From the NCBI GenBank assembly GCA_017453605.1, contig JAFTEP010000301.1, forward strand, positions 1-10,729: a stretch of 10,729 nt of DNA, given 5' to 3'. Made by a program: the position numbers and the translations under genes. The notes under the pieces are model-generated. The model made no database searches and had not been told where the DNA came from. It worked only from the letters and a program-made list of their open reading frames with translations. Below, one piece after another: positions 1 through 6,800 of this stretch; the stretch's first letter is position 1; each line of letters begins with the position of its first letter. Origin of the DNA: Clostridia bacterium. GTDB taxonomy: Bacteria; Bacillota; Clostridia; Oscillospirales; SIG627.

Positions 1-410
1 ACCTGAGCGCTCCGGTCATAGTTCTCGAGAATGAAAGCGAAGCAGGAGCCGTTTTCTCAACGTCAATCAGTCCTTCGGTCTTGTTTGACCACAGAGGGAA
101 CCTTTTCACTTTACAAGCAGGAGGAACGTTTGTTGACTATGACGGCGACGGAATGAACGATGACGTCGATCCGGAGCCGACTGTTAACAAAAACTGTGCG
201 GAAGGAAAGCATTTTGGCGACGTTAACAGTGACGATGCGATCAATACGCTTGATCTGACTGTTCTCAGGCAGTATCTAGCGGATTCAAGTACGGTGCTGT
301 CTTCGGGAGCGGACGTAAACGGCGATGACGGGATAGACACTCTCGACCTGACTCTTCTGAGGCAGTATCTCGCCGATCCGACGACCGTTCTCGGTGCTTC
401 TGCCGCTTGA
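1..410 (+). CDS. C-terminal part of a secreted protein ending in a type I dockerin (5' partial)
   Basis: The reading frame is open from base 3, so the gene starts upstream of the window. The visible part is about 135 residues and stops with TGA at 408-410. It ends in two near-identical calcium-binding loop-helix units. The first (from base 219) reads DVNSDDAINTLD and the second (from base 312) DVNGDDGIDTLD, each followed by an LTxLRQYLAD helix. This is the duplicated F-hand layout of type I dockerins, with Asp/Asn at loop positions 1, 3, 5, 9 and 12. Just before it (about 135-179) lies an acidic DYDGDGMNDDVDPEP stretch resembling a thrombospondin type 3 calcium loop. Dockerins dock extracellular enzymes or adhesins onto cohesin modules, so the full protein is probably secreted or displayed. 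Its catalytic or binding module lies outside the window. An internal TTG at base 81 is in frame but has no reason to be the start. The dockerin is well supported; the rest of the protein is unknown. Confidence 0.85.
   Translation, partial: LSAPVIVLENESEAGAVFSTSISPSVLFDHRGNLFTLQAGGTFVDYDGDGMNDDVDPEPTVNKNCAEGKHFGDVNSDDAINTLDLTVLRQYLADSSTVLSSGADVNGDDGIDTLDLTLLRQYLADPTTVLGASAA
219..407 (+). repeat. Tandem duplication forming the dockerin (two 31-codon units)
   Basis: Unit 1 (219-311) and unit 2 (312-404, plus a few trailing codons) are direct repeats 93 bases apart. Both encode a calcium loop, an LTxLRQYLAD helix and a linker of the form xxTVL. The linker is duplicated as well as the calcium-binding core, and the two helices differ at only one of ten positions. 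Loop positions 10-11 are Thr-Leu in both units. Such internal symmetry is known in dockerins that can bind cohesin in two orientations; whether this one does is inference. Confidence 0.75.
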
Positions 411-450
411 TTTCCTGCAAACAAAGATCTTTTATCAGCTTGATTTCACA

Positions 451-489
451 AAATCCGCCGCGGATCCTAAACGGATCCGCGGCGGATTT
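451..489. terminator. Strong hairpin between convergent genes, probable bidirectional terminator
   Basis: A perfect 17-base-pair inverted repeat runs from aaatccgccgcggatcc (451-467) to ggatccgcggcggattt (473-489), with a five-base loop, taaac. It is followed on the plus strand by T-rich sequence with interspersed G (tttgtgtgtttg) and on the minus strand by TTTTGTG. It lies 41 bases past the dockerin gene stop and 90 bases past the stop of the convergent lplA. That position fits a shared terminator. The U-tracts are interrupted, so release may rely mostly on stem strength. Confidence 0.8.
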
Positions 490-578
490 GTGTGTTTGTC
501 CGTAAAACGGGGGGTCTGTTCGTTATCCGTCCGGAAAGTGTGACGGCAAAAAAGCGAGAGCCCGGGTCGGGAAAGATT

Positions 579-1556
579 TCACTCCGTTATCTGGTTGGCG
601 AGCTGGGAGGGGGTGACGGAGGGGAAGTAGGCGCCGGCGTCTATTTGTTCGAGGCGGGCGATGAGGAGCGCGCGGTCGAGCGGGGCGCCGACGAGGTCCG
701 CGGCGAGGCGGTCCGTGTCTTTGAGCGGGAAGAAGTCGCCCTCTATTTCGAGGGAAGTGATGCGGCCGTTTTCGGCGTCGAAGCAGAAAACGACCGTGCC
801 GCAGGGCCAGCGGCGGGATTTTTTGAACTGACGGTGGATCCTTCTGCCGAAATTGTAGTCCTCTTCAAAATACTTTTTGACGTATCGGCTCTTTTTGACC
901 GTCTCCAGGTCCGCGTTTCGGATCTCACAGCCGAGATGCGCGCTGAGTTTTTCGCCGAGAAGCGACATGAAGTCCTCGGTGCTGTCCGCGACTGAGGGAT
1001 AGAGCGTCCTGAGGTTCGAGACGCGGCTCCTGACGGAGGCGATATGCTTTGAGGCGAGCTTTGCCGCCGGGGGCTTTAGAACGCCGGCGAGAGTGTCCAT
1101 ATCGACGTCGAAAAGGAGCGTCCCGTGGTGGAGGGTGCGCTTTTCGGTGCTGAACTGCGCGCTGCCCGAGATCTTATACTCCCCGCAGAGAAGGTCGTTC
1201 CTGCCGGATAGAGTAGAGGTGATACCGAGAGAATCAAGCGCCGCGATCATCGGGCGCGTGAAGAAATCGAAATCGAGCGGGCGAGCCGAGGAGCGGGACG
1301 TGATATAACTGTAATTGACGTTGCCCGTGTCGTGATAGACCGCACCGCCTCCGGTTATGCGGCGGATCACTCCGACCGAATGAGCCGCGGCGAAATCGAG
1401 ATCGACTTCGTCGTAGACGTTCTGGTTCTTGCCGATGACCACTACCGGCGAGTTGCGCCAGAGCATAAAAACGTCCTCGCCTGAATCCTTGAGGAAATAT
1501 TCCTCGCAGGCGAGGTTGAAGCCTGGAACGAGAGTGTTCGTCAAAAAAAAGAGCAT
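579..1556 (-). CDS. lplA: Lipoate-protein ligase A
   Basis: This enzyme activates scavenged lipoate with ATP and transfers lipoyl-AMP to a lysine on lipoyl domains such as GcvH or 2-oxoacid dehydrogenase E2 subunits, in the cytoplasm. The 325-residue product matches the usual length of the two-domain ligase. The diagnostic RRITGGGAVYHDTGN motif lies at residues 65-79. The catalytic-lysine segment GRNDLLCGEYKISGSAQ follows, with K128 matching the conserved lysine of the family, and HHGTLLFDVD is at about 143-152. The C-terminal ~75 residues form the small accessory domain. The ATG at 1554-1556 has AAGGA eight bases upstream, inside the end of the preceding gene, and only four bases separate the two genes, so translation is probably coupled. 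It is the last gene of a four-gene operon. The lipoylated target is not in the window. The octanoyltransferase LipM is a related family, but the full length, GGGAV and KISGSA motifs favour LplA. Confidence 0.92.
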   Translation of the reverse strand: MLFFLTNTLVPGFNLACEEYFLKDSGEDVFMLWRNSPVVVIGKNQNVYDEVDLDFAAAHSVGVIRRITGGGAVYHDTGNVNYSYITSRSSARPLDFDFFTRPMIAALDSLGITSTLSGRNDLLCGEYKISGSAQFSTEKRTLHHGTLLFDVDMDTLAGVLKPPAAKLASKHIASVRSRVSNLRTLYPSVADSTEDFMSLLGEKLSAHLGCEIRNADLETVKKSRYVKKYFEEDYNFGRRIHRQFKKSRRWPCGTVVFCFDAENGRITSLEIEGDFFPLKDTDRLAADLVGAPLDRALLIARLEQIDAGAYFPSVTPSQLANQITE

Positions 1557-1560
1557 TTTT

Positions 1561-2106
1561 TCAGTCCTTGAATCCGAGGCGGCGGCGCCAGCGGAAAATG
1601 TAGAGAGTTATAAGCTTCGAAGCGGCGATATCGAACATGATGAACGCCGCGTTGATCACGAGCGCGAAGACCGGGATGAGCCAGCCGAAAAGCTCTGTCG
1701 GGATAAGAAGGACCTTCGTCGCGACGAGCCAGTAAACAAGACAGCAGGTGTTGAACGCGCTGAGCTTGACGATCCATGAAATGACGTAGTGGAGTTTTTC
1801 GACCGAGCGCTTGAAGACGGGATACCAGCCGGTGAAGATCAGATACATCCAGGCGGCGGTGTTGTGCGGGAAAAGGATAAGCGAAAGCGCGGATGTCGCC
1901 AGCCACACCGCGAGGGCGGCGGGAGCGCCGAATTCGATCACGGCGATAAAAATGAACGCGCTCGCAAAAAGAGCCAAAAACATATCGAGAACGTCTAAGA
2001 CCGCCGCCGCGCCGATCGCGACGACTCCGAGCGCGGCGAACATCGCGCAGACCGCGACCGCTTTTGCTTTCTTTGAGGTTTTCTTCGGACCCGTGGACTT
2101 CTTCAT
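1561..2106 (-). CDS. Small polytopic membrane protein, possibly an ECF-type substrate-binding (S) component
   Basis: The 181-residue protein has a basic N-terminus (residues 1-16, seven lysines), then hydrophobic segments at about 17-37, 41-58, 60-78, 84-99, 106-128 and 140-170. That is roughly six membrane helices. There is no cleavable signal peptide. A polar segment, GWYPVFKRSVEKL (93-105), sits between helices and looks like a conserved family signature. The C-terminus is basic (RWRRRLGFKD). Size, helix number and the AVCAMFAALGVV-type first helix recall ECF transporter S components, which bind a vitamin and share an energizing module encoded elsewhere. The next gene, four bases downstream, is lplA, so lipoate is the natural substrate guess. 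The family itself was not recognised with confidence. The ATG at 2104-2106 lies three bases after the upstream stop, with AGGTG about ten bases before it. Confidence 0.8.
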   Translation of the reverse strand: MKKSTGPKKTSKKAKAVAVCAMFAALGVVAIGAAAVLDVLDMFLALFASAFIFIAVIEFGAPAALAVWLATSALSLILFPHNTAAWMYLIFTGWYPVFKRSVEKLHYVISWIVKLSAFNTCCLVYWLVATKVLLIPTELFGWLIPVFALVINAAFIMFDIAASKLITLYIFRWRRRLGFKD

Positions 2107-2109
2107 AGT

Positions 2110-2745
2110 TCAGCAGCACCTGATAAGATCCCCGCCGCAGCACTCGCACAGGCAGTCGGCGCACATGAGCCCGGAGCAGATATCGCAGGCGGAACAGCCG
2201 TAGTCGCCGGAGCCGGTGAAGCCGCCGTAGCGCGTCTGATTCGAGCGCAGAGTCTCGTAGAGAGAGGCGTACTCGTCGTTTGTCGGATCCATCCTGCAGG
2301 CGATGGAGAGCGCCTCGACCGCGTTGTTGTAGCTCCCCTGACGCATATATATGAGGGCGCGAAGATAGTACCACTCGGCGTTGCGCATATTCTGGCTGAC
2401 GGACTCGCAGACTATCGCCGCCTCGGTGTAGTTGCCTTCGTCGATCAGCTCTCTTATGCGCCTGAGATCCTGCCGGGACGAGGAAGAATAGGACGACGAG
2501 GAGGAATAGGACGAATACGAGCGGCCCGAGGAGGAATAGGGATCGGAGGAGCCCCTCGCGCGGCGGCGCTGGATCTCGTCGTAAGCCTCGTTGATCTCTT
2601 TCATCTTCTCGTTTGCAAGATCGCCGAGCGGATTGTCGTGATAATTGTCGGGGTGGAACTTCTTGGCGAGCTCTCTGTACGCCTTTTTTATTTCGTCGTC
2701 CGAGGCGTAGGGAGAAACTCCGAGTACCTTGTAGGGATCGCTCAT
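2110..2745 (-). CDS. J-domain protein with TPR-like middle and cysteine-rich C-terminus
   Basis: The 211-residue protein is probably a cytoplasmic DnaK co-chaperone. Residues 1-62 form a J domain (YKVLGV, then KKAYRELAKKFHPD with the invariant HPD at 31-33, then EINEAYDEI). Residues 66-90 are a low-complexity Ser/Tyr linker. Residues 92-165 look like tetratricopeptide helices (EGNYTEAAIVCE, WYYLRALIYMRQGSYNNAVEAL, ACRMDPTNDEY). The last 28 residues hold ten cysteines (184, 187, 190, 195, 198, 200, 202, 203, 210, 211). The canonical DnaJ Gly/Phe region, CxxCxGxG zinc repeats and substrate-binding domains are absent, so this is a class C J protein, not DnaJ. The cysteine tail may bind metal, but this is not shown. 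It is second in its operon, 33 bases after the DUF5685 gene and three bases before the membrane protein gene. The ATG at 2743-2745 has no close Shine-Dalgarno sequence; the nearest AGGAG is 28 bases away, beyond a small hairpin. Confidence 0.9.
   Translation of the reverse strand: MSDPYKVLGVSPYASDDEIKKAYRELAKKFHPDNYHDNPLGDLANEKMKEINEAYDEIQRRRARGSSDPYSSSGRSYSSYSSSSSYSSSSRQDLRRIRELIDEGNYTEAAIVCESVSQNMRNAEWYYLRALIYMRQGSYNNAVEALSIACRMDPTNDEYASLYETLRSNQTRYGGFTGSGDYGCSACDICSGLMCADCLCECCGGDLIRCC
2476..2550 (-). repeat. Low-complexity Ser/Tyr-coding tract in the J-domain gene
   Basis: This tract encodes residues 66-90 of the J-domain protein, almost entirely serine and tyrosine, as irregular gagga/ggaat-like units when read on the plus strand. 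It links the J domain to the TPR region, replacing the Gly/Phe linker of classical DnaJ. Such tracts change length easily by replication slippage. Confidence 0.6.
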
Positions 2746-2757
2746 ATTATTTTAAAA

Positions 2758-2772
2758 GGCGGACTTGCCGCC
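2758..2772 (-). promoter_or_regulatory. Small hairpin in the DUF5685/J-protein intergenic gap
   Basis: Read on the minus strand, GGCGG-CAAGT-CCGCC forms a five-base-pair GC stem followed by TTTTAAAATAAT and then the J-protein ATG. An AGGAG sequence lies just upstream of the stem. If the stem folds, AGGAG is brought to about 13 bases from the ATG. It may instead act as a weak attenuator or an mRNA stabiliser. The element is short and its role is inferred. Confidence 0.35.
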
Positions 2773-2778
2773 GCTCCT

Positions 2779-3684
2779 TTACTGAGTTGTAACGGTTGGA
2801 TCGGCCTCGCGATCCGCGCCGCCGCTTCGGGAGAAGATCCTCCGGCAGAGTTTTGCCACTCCCCTTTGCGCGACGTTTTCGGCGATCGCGACAAGATCCG
2901 GGTCGCCCCCGGCGAGAGCGAGTGCGGAGTCGATGCGCGAAGCGTATAAAGCGAGCGCCATATCGAGCTGCTCGAAGTGCCGGGCTGCCTCGTCAGCCGA
3001 GCCCCAGCGCGCGATCAGCGGATTGAACGAGCCGCGCTCGAAATCCTTTTTCAGGTCGTCGCAGGCGTCGGCGGTGTAGATCAGCCTGCCTGTGAAATCG
3101 CCGATCTCCGAGAGGATACGCGCCTGTCCGGCTTCGCAGCCGAAGGACGCGACGTTTTTCATCAAGTCCCCGAATTCGGCGCAGAAGGCGTCAAGATCAT
3201 CCGATCCGGCCTTTTCAAGTTCCGAGATGTTTTCGAGGCTCTTTGTGACAAGACCGGAAAGCTCTGTGAGCTCGGGGCGTTTTTTGAAGAGGCGTTTTCT
3301 GCCCCGGGAGAGGACTATCCGGTAGAGCATGAGAAAAATTTTTTTGAAAAAAGAGACGTCCGGGTCGCGGATATCGTCGCGGAGTTTTTCGTAGGTCAGG
3401 ATCATCGAGCACGCCGCGCAGTAGCCGAGAGTGTCCGGAAGAAGAGCGTGAGGGCGTTTTCTGAGCGGGTGTACGAAGCAGCGGCGCAGCTTTATTTCCG
3501 GCTTTTCTCCGGTGACGGCCGCTCTGACGGCGGCGAGAAAGACGAAATCGTAGTTCAGCGAGAGGCTGAGCGAAAAGGAGACTTCACTTCTGATCGAATC
3601 GCAGAGCCCGCAGTAGAGCGCCTTATAGAGCCTGTATTGCCTGACGAGAAGCTCGCTTTCCGAGGGTCTGACGTATCCGAACAA
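2779..3684 (-). CDS. DUF5685-family protein of unknown function
   Basis: The 301-residue protein begins FGYVRPSESELLVRQYRLYKALYCGLC, which I recognise as the start of the DUF5685 family seen in Clostridia; its function is not known to me. It appears soluble and mostly helical. Visible conserved-looking elements are YCGLC (24-28), RCFVHPL (68-74), YCAAC (88-92), DDIRD (103-107), and YTADACDDLKKD (203-214) followed by GSFNPL (218-223). The two aspartate-rich segments resemble those of helical isoprenoid synthases, the second recalling the DxxxD...G...P stretch of squalene/phytoene synthases. The cysteine pairs could bind a metal. The TTG start at 3682-3684 is supported by AAGGTGGGAG just upstream and by the family-typical MFGYV start. 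It is the first gene of the operon, with a divergent AT-rich promoter region shared with dnaE. No membrane helix or signal peptide is evident. Confidence 0.85.
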   Translation of the reverse strand: MFGYVRPSESELLVRQYRLYKALYCGLCDSIRSEVSFSLSLSLNYDFVFLAAVRAAVTGEKPEIKLRRCFVHPLRKRPHALLPDTLGYCAACSMILTYEKLRDDIRDPDVSFFKKIFLMLYRIVLSRGRKRLFKKRPELTELSGLVTKSLENISELEKAGSDDLDAFCAEFGDLMKNVASFGCEAGQARILSEIGDFTGRLIYTADACDDLKKDFERGSFNPLIARWGSADEAARHFEQLDMALALYASRIDSALALAGGDPDLVAIAENVAQRGVAKLCRRIFSRSGGADREADPTVTTQ

Positions 3685-3688
3685 CTTT

Positions 3689-3698
3689 CTCCCACCTT
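3689..3698 (-). promoter_or_regulatory. Ribosome binding site of the DUF5685 gene (supports the TTG start)
   Basis: The minus strand reads AAGGTGGGAG, four bases before TTG at 3684. The AGGTGG core is about seven bases from the start codon. There is no ATG in a suitable position, so TTG is the start. Confidence 0.75.
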
Positions 3699-3708
3699 TT
3701 CGTTTTTA

Positions 3709-3739
3709 ATTATAGAATATTTGCCGCGCCTTTTGTTAA
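3709..3739 (-). promoter_or_regulatory. Probable sigma-A promoter of the DUF5685-J-protein-membrane protein-lplA operon
   Basis: On the minus strand a perfect -10 box, TATAAT, occupies 3714-3709. A -35-like TTAACA lies at 3739-3734. The spacing of 19 bases is longer than ideal, so the -35 assignment is weak. The start would fall about 15-20 bases before the ribosome binding site region. The surrounding 3700-3780 stretch is the most AT-rich part of the window. Confidence 0.55.
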
Positions 3740-3794
3740 AGATATTTTCAATAAATTGTAAACATAAAACTAACATTTTAGGCGTCCGCGGTGC

Positions 3795-3823
3795 TTGAAA
3801 AAATGATGCGGATATGGTACAAT
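3795..3823 (+). promoter_or_regulatory. Sigma-A promoter of dnaE with extended -10
   Basis: TTGAAA (3795-3800) is followed by exactly 17 bases and then TACAAT (3818-3823), preceded by TGG, an extended -10 motif. Transcription would start near 3830, giving a leader of about 27 bases before the GTG start at 3857. It is oriented away from the divergent DUF5685 promoter. Confidence 0.8.
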
Positions 3824-3845
3824 GTATCTGTGAAAAAAGTTTTCC

Positions 3846-3850
3846 GGGAG
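3846..3850 (+). promoter_or_regulatory. Ribosome binding site of dnaE (decides the GTG start)
   Basis: GGGAG is followed by six A residues and then GTG at 3857-3859. Downstream of the promoter this is the only in-frame start with a well-placed Shine-Dalgarno sequence and a family-typical N-terminus. Confidence 0.75.
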
Positions 3851-3856
3851 AAAAAA

Positions 3857-6800
3857 GTGAGAGATTTTGTCCATCTTCATCTGCACACCGAATACAGCCT
3901 GCTCGACGGCGCCTGCCGGATAGACAGGCTTTTCGGCCGCGCGAAGGAGCTGAGACAGAAGTCGGTCGCGATCACGGATCACGGCGTGATGTACGGCGCG
4001 GTCGACTTTTTCAAGGCGGCGAAAAAGAACGGGATCAAGCCGATAATCGGCTGCGAGATGTACGTTTCGCCGAGAGAGCTCTCAGACAAGGACGTCACTT
4101 TCGACAAGAGCCCGGATCATCTGATCCTTCTGTGCAAAAACGAAACGGGATATAAAAACCTTATAAAGCTCGTGACGGTCTCGTTCACGGAGGGCTTCTA
4201 TTTCAAACCGAGGATAAGCCTTTCGCTGCTGCAGCAGCACAGCGAGGGGCTGATCTGCCTTTCCGCCTGCCTCGCGGGACGGATCCCGAAGCTCATCCTC
4301 GAGGGGAACGTCCGGGAGGCGGAGCTTTACGCCCGCACCCTCGAAGGGATATTCGGCAAGGGGAATTTCTTTCTCGAAATGCAGAATCACGGCTACAGAG
4401 AGGATCTGACTGTCAACTCTGCGCTGAAGGAGATGTCGAAGAAGCTCTCTATCCCTTTAGTTGCGACGAACGACGTGCATTATCTCGAAAAGCGCGACGC
4501 GGCGAGCCAGAGCGTTCTGACCTGCATACAGACGAACACGCAGTTCGACGGCAAGAACCCGCTCGGATTCGAGACAGACGAATTCTACCTCAAATCGGGC
4601 GACGAGATGGAAGAACTGTTTTCGGACACTCCCGAAGCGCTCGAAAACACCGTGAAGATCGCCGAAGCGTGCGATTTCAGCTTCGACTTTTCCTCAAGGC
4701 ATCTGCCGAAATTCGACTCCGGCGAGAAAAGCTGCCCGGAGATACTGAAAGAGAAGACTTTCGAGGGCTTTGAGAGGCTGAAAAGCAGGGGGCTGATCCC
4801 CGAAGAGCGCGAAGAAGAATACCTGAAGAGGATCGAATACGAGCTGGAAGTCATAATCAGGATGGGATTTTCGGACTATTTTCTGATAGTCTGGGATTTC
4901 GTGGATTTCGCGAAGAAACACGACATTCCGGTCGGACCGGGCAGAGGCAGCGGCGCAGGAAGTCTCGTTGCTTACTGTCTGTCGATAACAGAGATAGACC
5001 CGATAAAATATTCCCTGCTTTTCGAGAGATTTCTCAATCCGCAGAGAGTCAGCATGCCGGACTTCGACATAGACTTCTGCTACATCCGCAGGCGCGAGGT
5101 CATAGACTACGTCGCGAAGAAATACGGGGAAGACCGCGTGTGCCAGATCGTGACCTTCAACACGCTCGCGGCGAAGGCGGCGATAAGGGACGTGGGCAGG
5201 GTGCTCGGCGTGCCTTATCAGACAGTCGACGAGGCGGCTCGGCTGATACCGGACGGGAGATTTTCGGGGCTGAAGGAGGCCTTTGAAAACAAGCCGGAAT
5301 TGAGAAGACTCTGCGAAAAATCGCCCGACGTGCAAAAGATCCTCGAATACGCCGCGGCGATAGAAGGCCTTCCCAGACACGCGTCGGTCCACGCGGCGGG
5401 GATAGTCATAACCGACAGACCGCTCGAGGAATACGTCCCTCTCGCGGTGAACACGGGGACTCTCGTCACTCAGTACCCCAAGGACACGGTCGCGGACATA
5501 GGGCTCTTGAAATTCGACTTTCTCGGGCTCAGGGATCTGACGGCGATGAGCGACACGGTGGAACTGATAAAGAAAAAAGATCCTTCCTTCGATCTCGCGC
5601 TGATACCGCAGGACGACGAAAAGGTGTTCAGGGAGATCTGCGCCGGACACGTCACGGGGATGTTCCAGATCGAGTCGGCGGGTATGAAGAACCTGATGAT
5701 GAGGATGCGTCCGAAGACTCTGGACGACATCCAGGCGGCGATCGCTCTGTTCAGACCGGGTCCGATGAGTTCGATCCCGAAGTATATAGAGAACCGCGGC
5801 GGCGCCGCGGCGCAGTATGACGACGAAAGGCTCGAAAAGATCCTTTCGGTCACTCACGGCTGCATACTCTATCAGGAGCAGGTCATGCAGATCTTCCAGG
5901 CGCTCGCGGGATATTCCTACGGGATGGCGGACATAGTGAGAAGAGCGATCTCACACAAAGAAAAGTCGGTCCTGGAAGCCGAGAAGACCGCGTTTTTATA
6001 CGGCAAGAAGGACGAAAAAGGAAACGTTCTCTGCGAGGGCGCGCTGAAAAGAGGCGTGAAAAAAGAGACCGCCGAGAAGATCTTCGCGGATATGGCGGAC
6101 TTTGCAAACTACGCCTTCAACAAATCTCACGCCGCCGCATACGCCCTGTTCACCTACCGCACGGCGTATCTGAAATGCAGATACCCCGCCGAATATATGA
6201 CCTCGCTCATAAACGCTCAGCAGGGCTCGGACAAATTCGCGGCGTATATCAGCGAATGTCAGCGGATGAAGATAAGAGTGCTCGGACCGGACGTCAACGA
6301 GAGCGTTTCGGGCTTCTCGGTCGGAGAAAACGGGATAAGGTTCGGGCTGAGCGCTGTGAAGAACGTCGGCGAGGGCTTCGTGAGGGAGCTCGTCGAGGAA
6401 AGAAAGAGCTTCGGACAGTTCTCAGACTTCGAGAACTTCGTCAAGCGCATGCGCTCGCGCGGGCTGAACAAGAAGATGCTGGAGAGCCTCATATTCAGCG
6501 GAGCCTTCGACGGCTTCGGCGTCTTCAGGAGCAGGCTCGCCGCGGTGTGCGAAAAGGCGATCGACGTCTACGCATCGGGCGCGGGCGGCGTCATAAAGGG
6601 TCAGCTCGATCTGTTCAGCGATCCCGAGGTGAAGCACGAGGAATCCGCGCTCGCCTATCCCGCGATAAACGAGCTTCCGCCGGACAGACTCGCCGCGCTC
6701 GAAAAAAGCGTGTGCGGCTTCTGCTTCTCAGGGAACGCGCTCGCCCTGTATTCGCGCCACGCCGAAAGTCTCGGCGCCGTCACTCCGTCGGGGATCGATC

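Noticed and set aside
451..489. Reading the perfect palindrome as a recombination or protein-binding site, or a dispersed extragenic repeat
   Set aside because: It occurs once in the window, sits between convergent gene ends and has the stem-loop form of a terminator, which explains it more simply.
1541..2374. A 277-codon minus-strand frame spanning parts of the J-protein, membrane protein and lplA genes
   Set aside because: It overlaps three better-supported genes in a different frame and is extremely arginine-rich without hydrophobic or catalytic patterns.
2977..3798. A 273-codon plus-strand frame opposite the DUF5685 gene
   Set aside because: It is antisense to a recognised family, runs through the divergent promoter region and lacks a ribosome binding site or domain.
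3685..3856. Possible LexA/SOS box or riboswitch in the divergent region
   Set aside because: I found no GAAC-N4-GTTC-like palindrome, and the predicted leaders are far too short for a known riboswitch.
4694..5857. A 387-codon minus-strand open frame inside dnaE
   Set aside because: It lies wholly opposite the polymerase catalytic core, has a biased arginine-rich composition and shows no motif. It is a shadow of codon usage on the sense strand.
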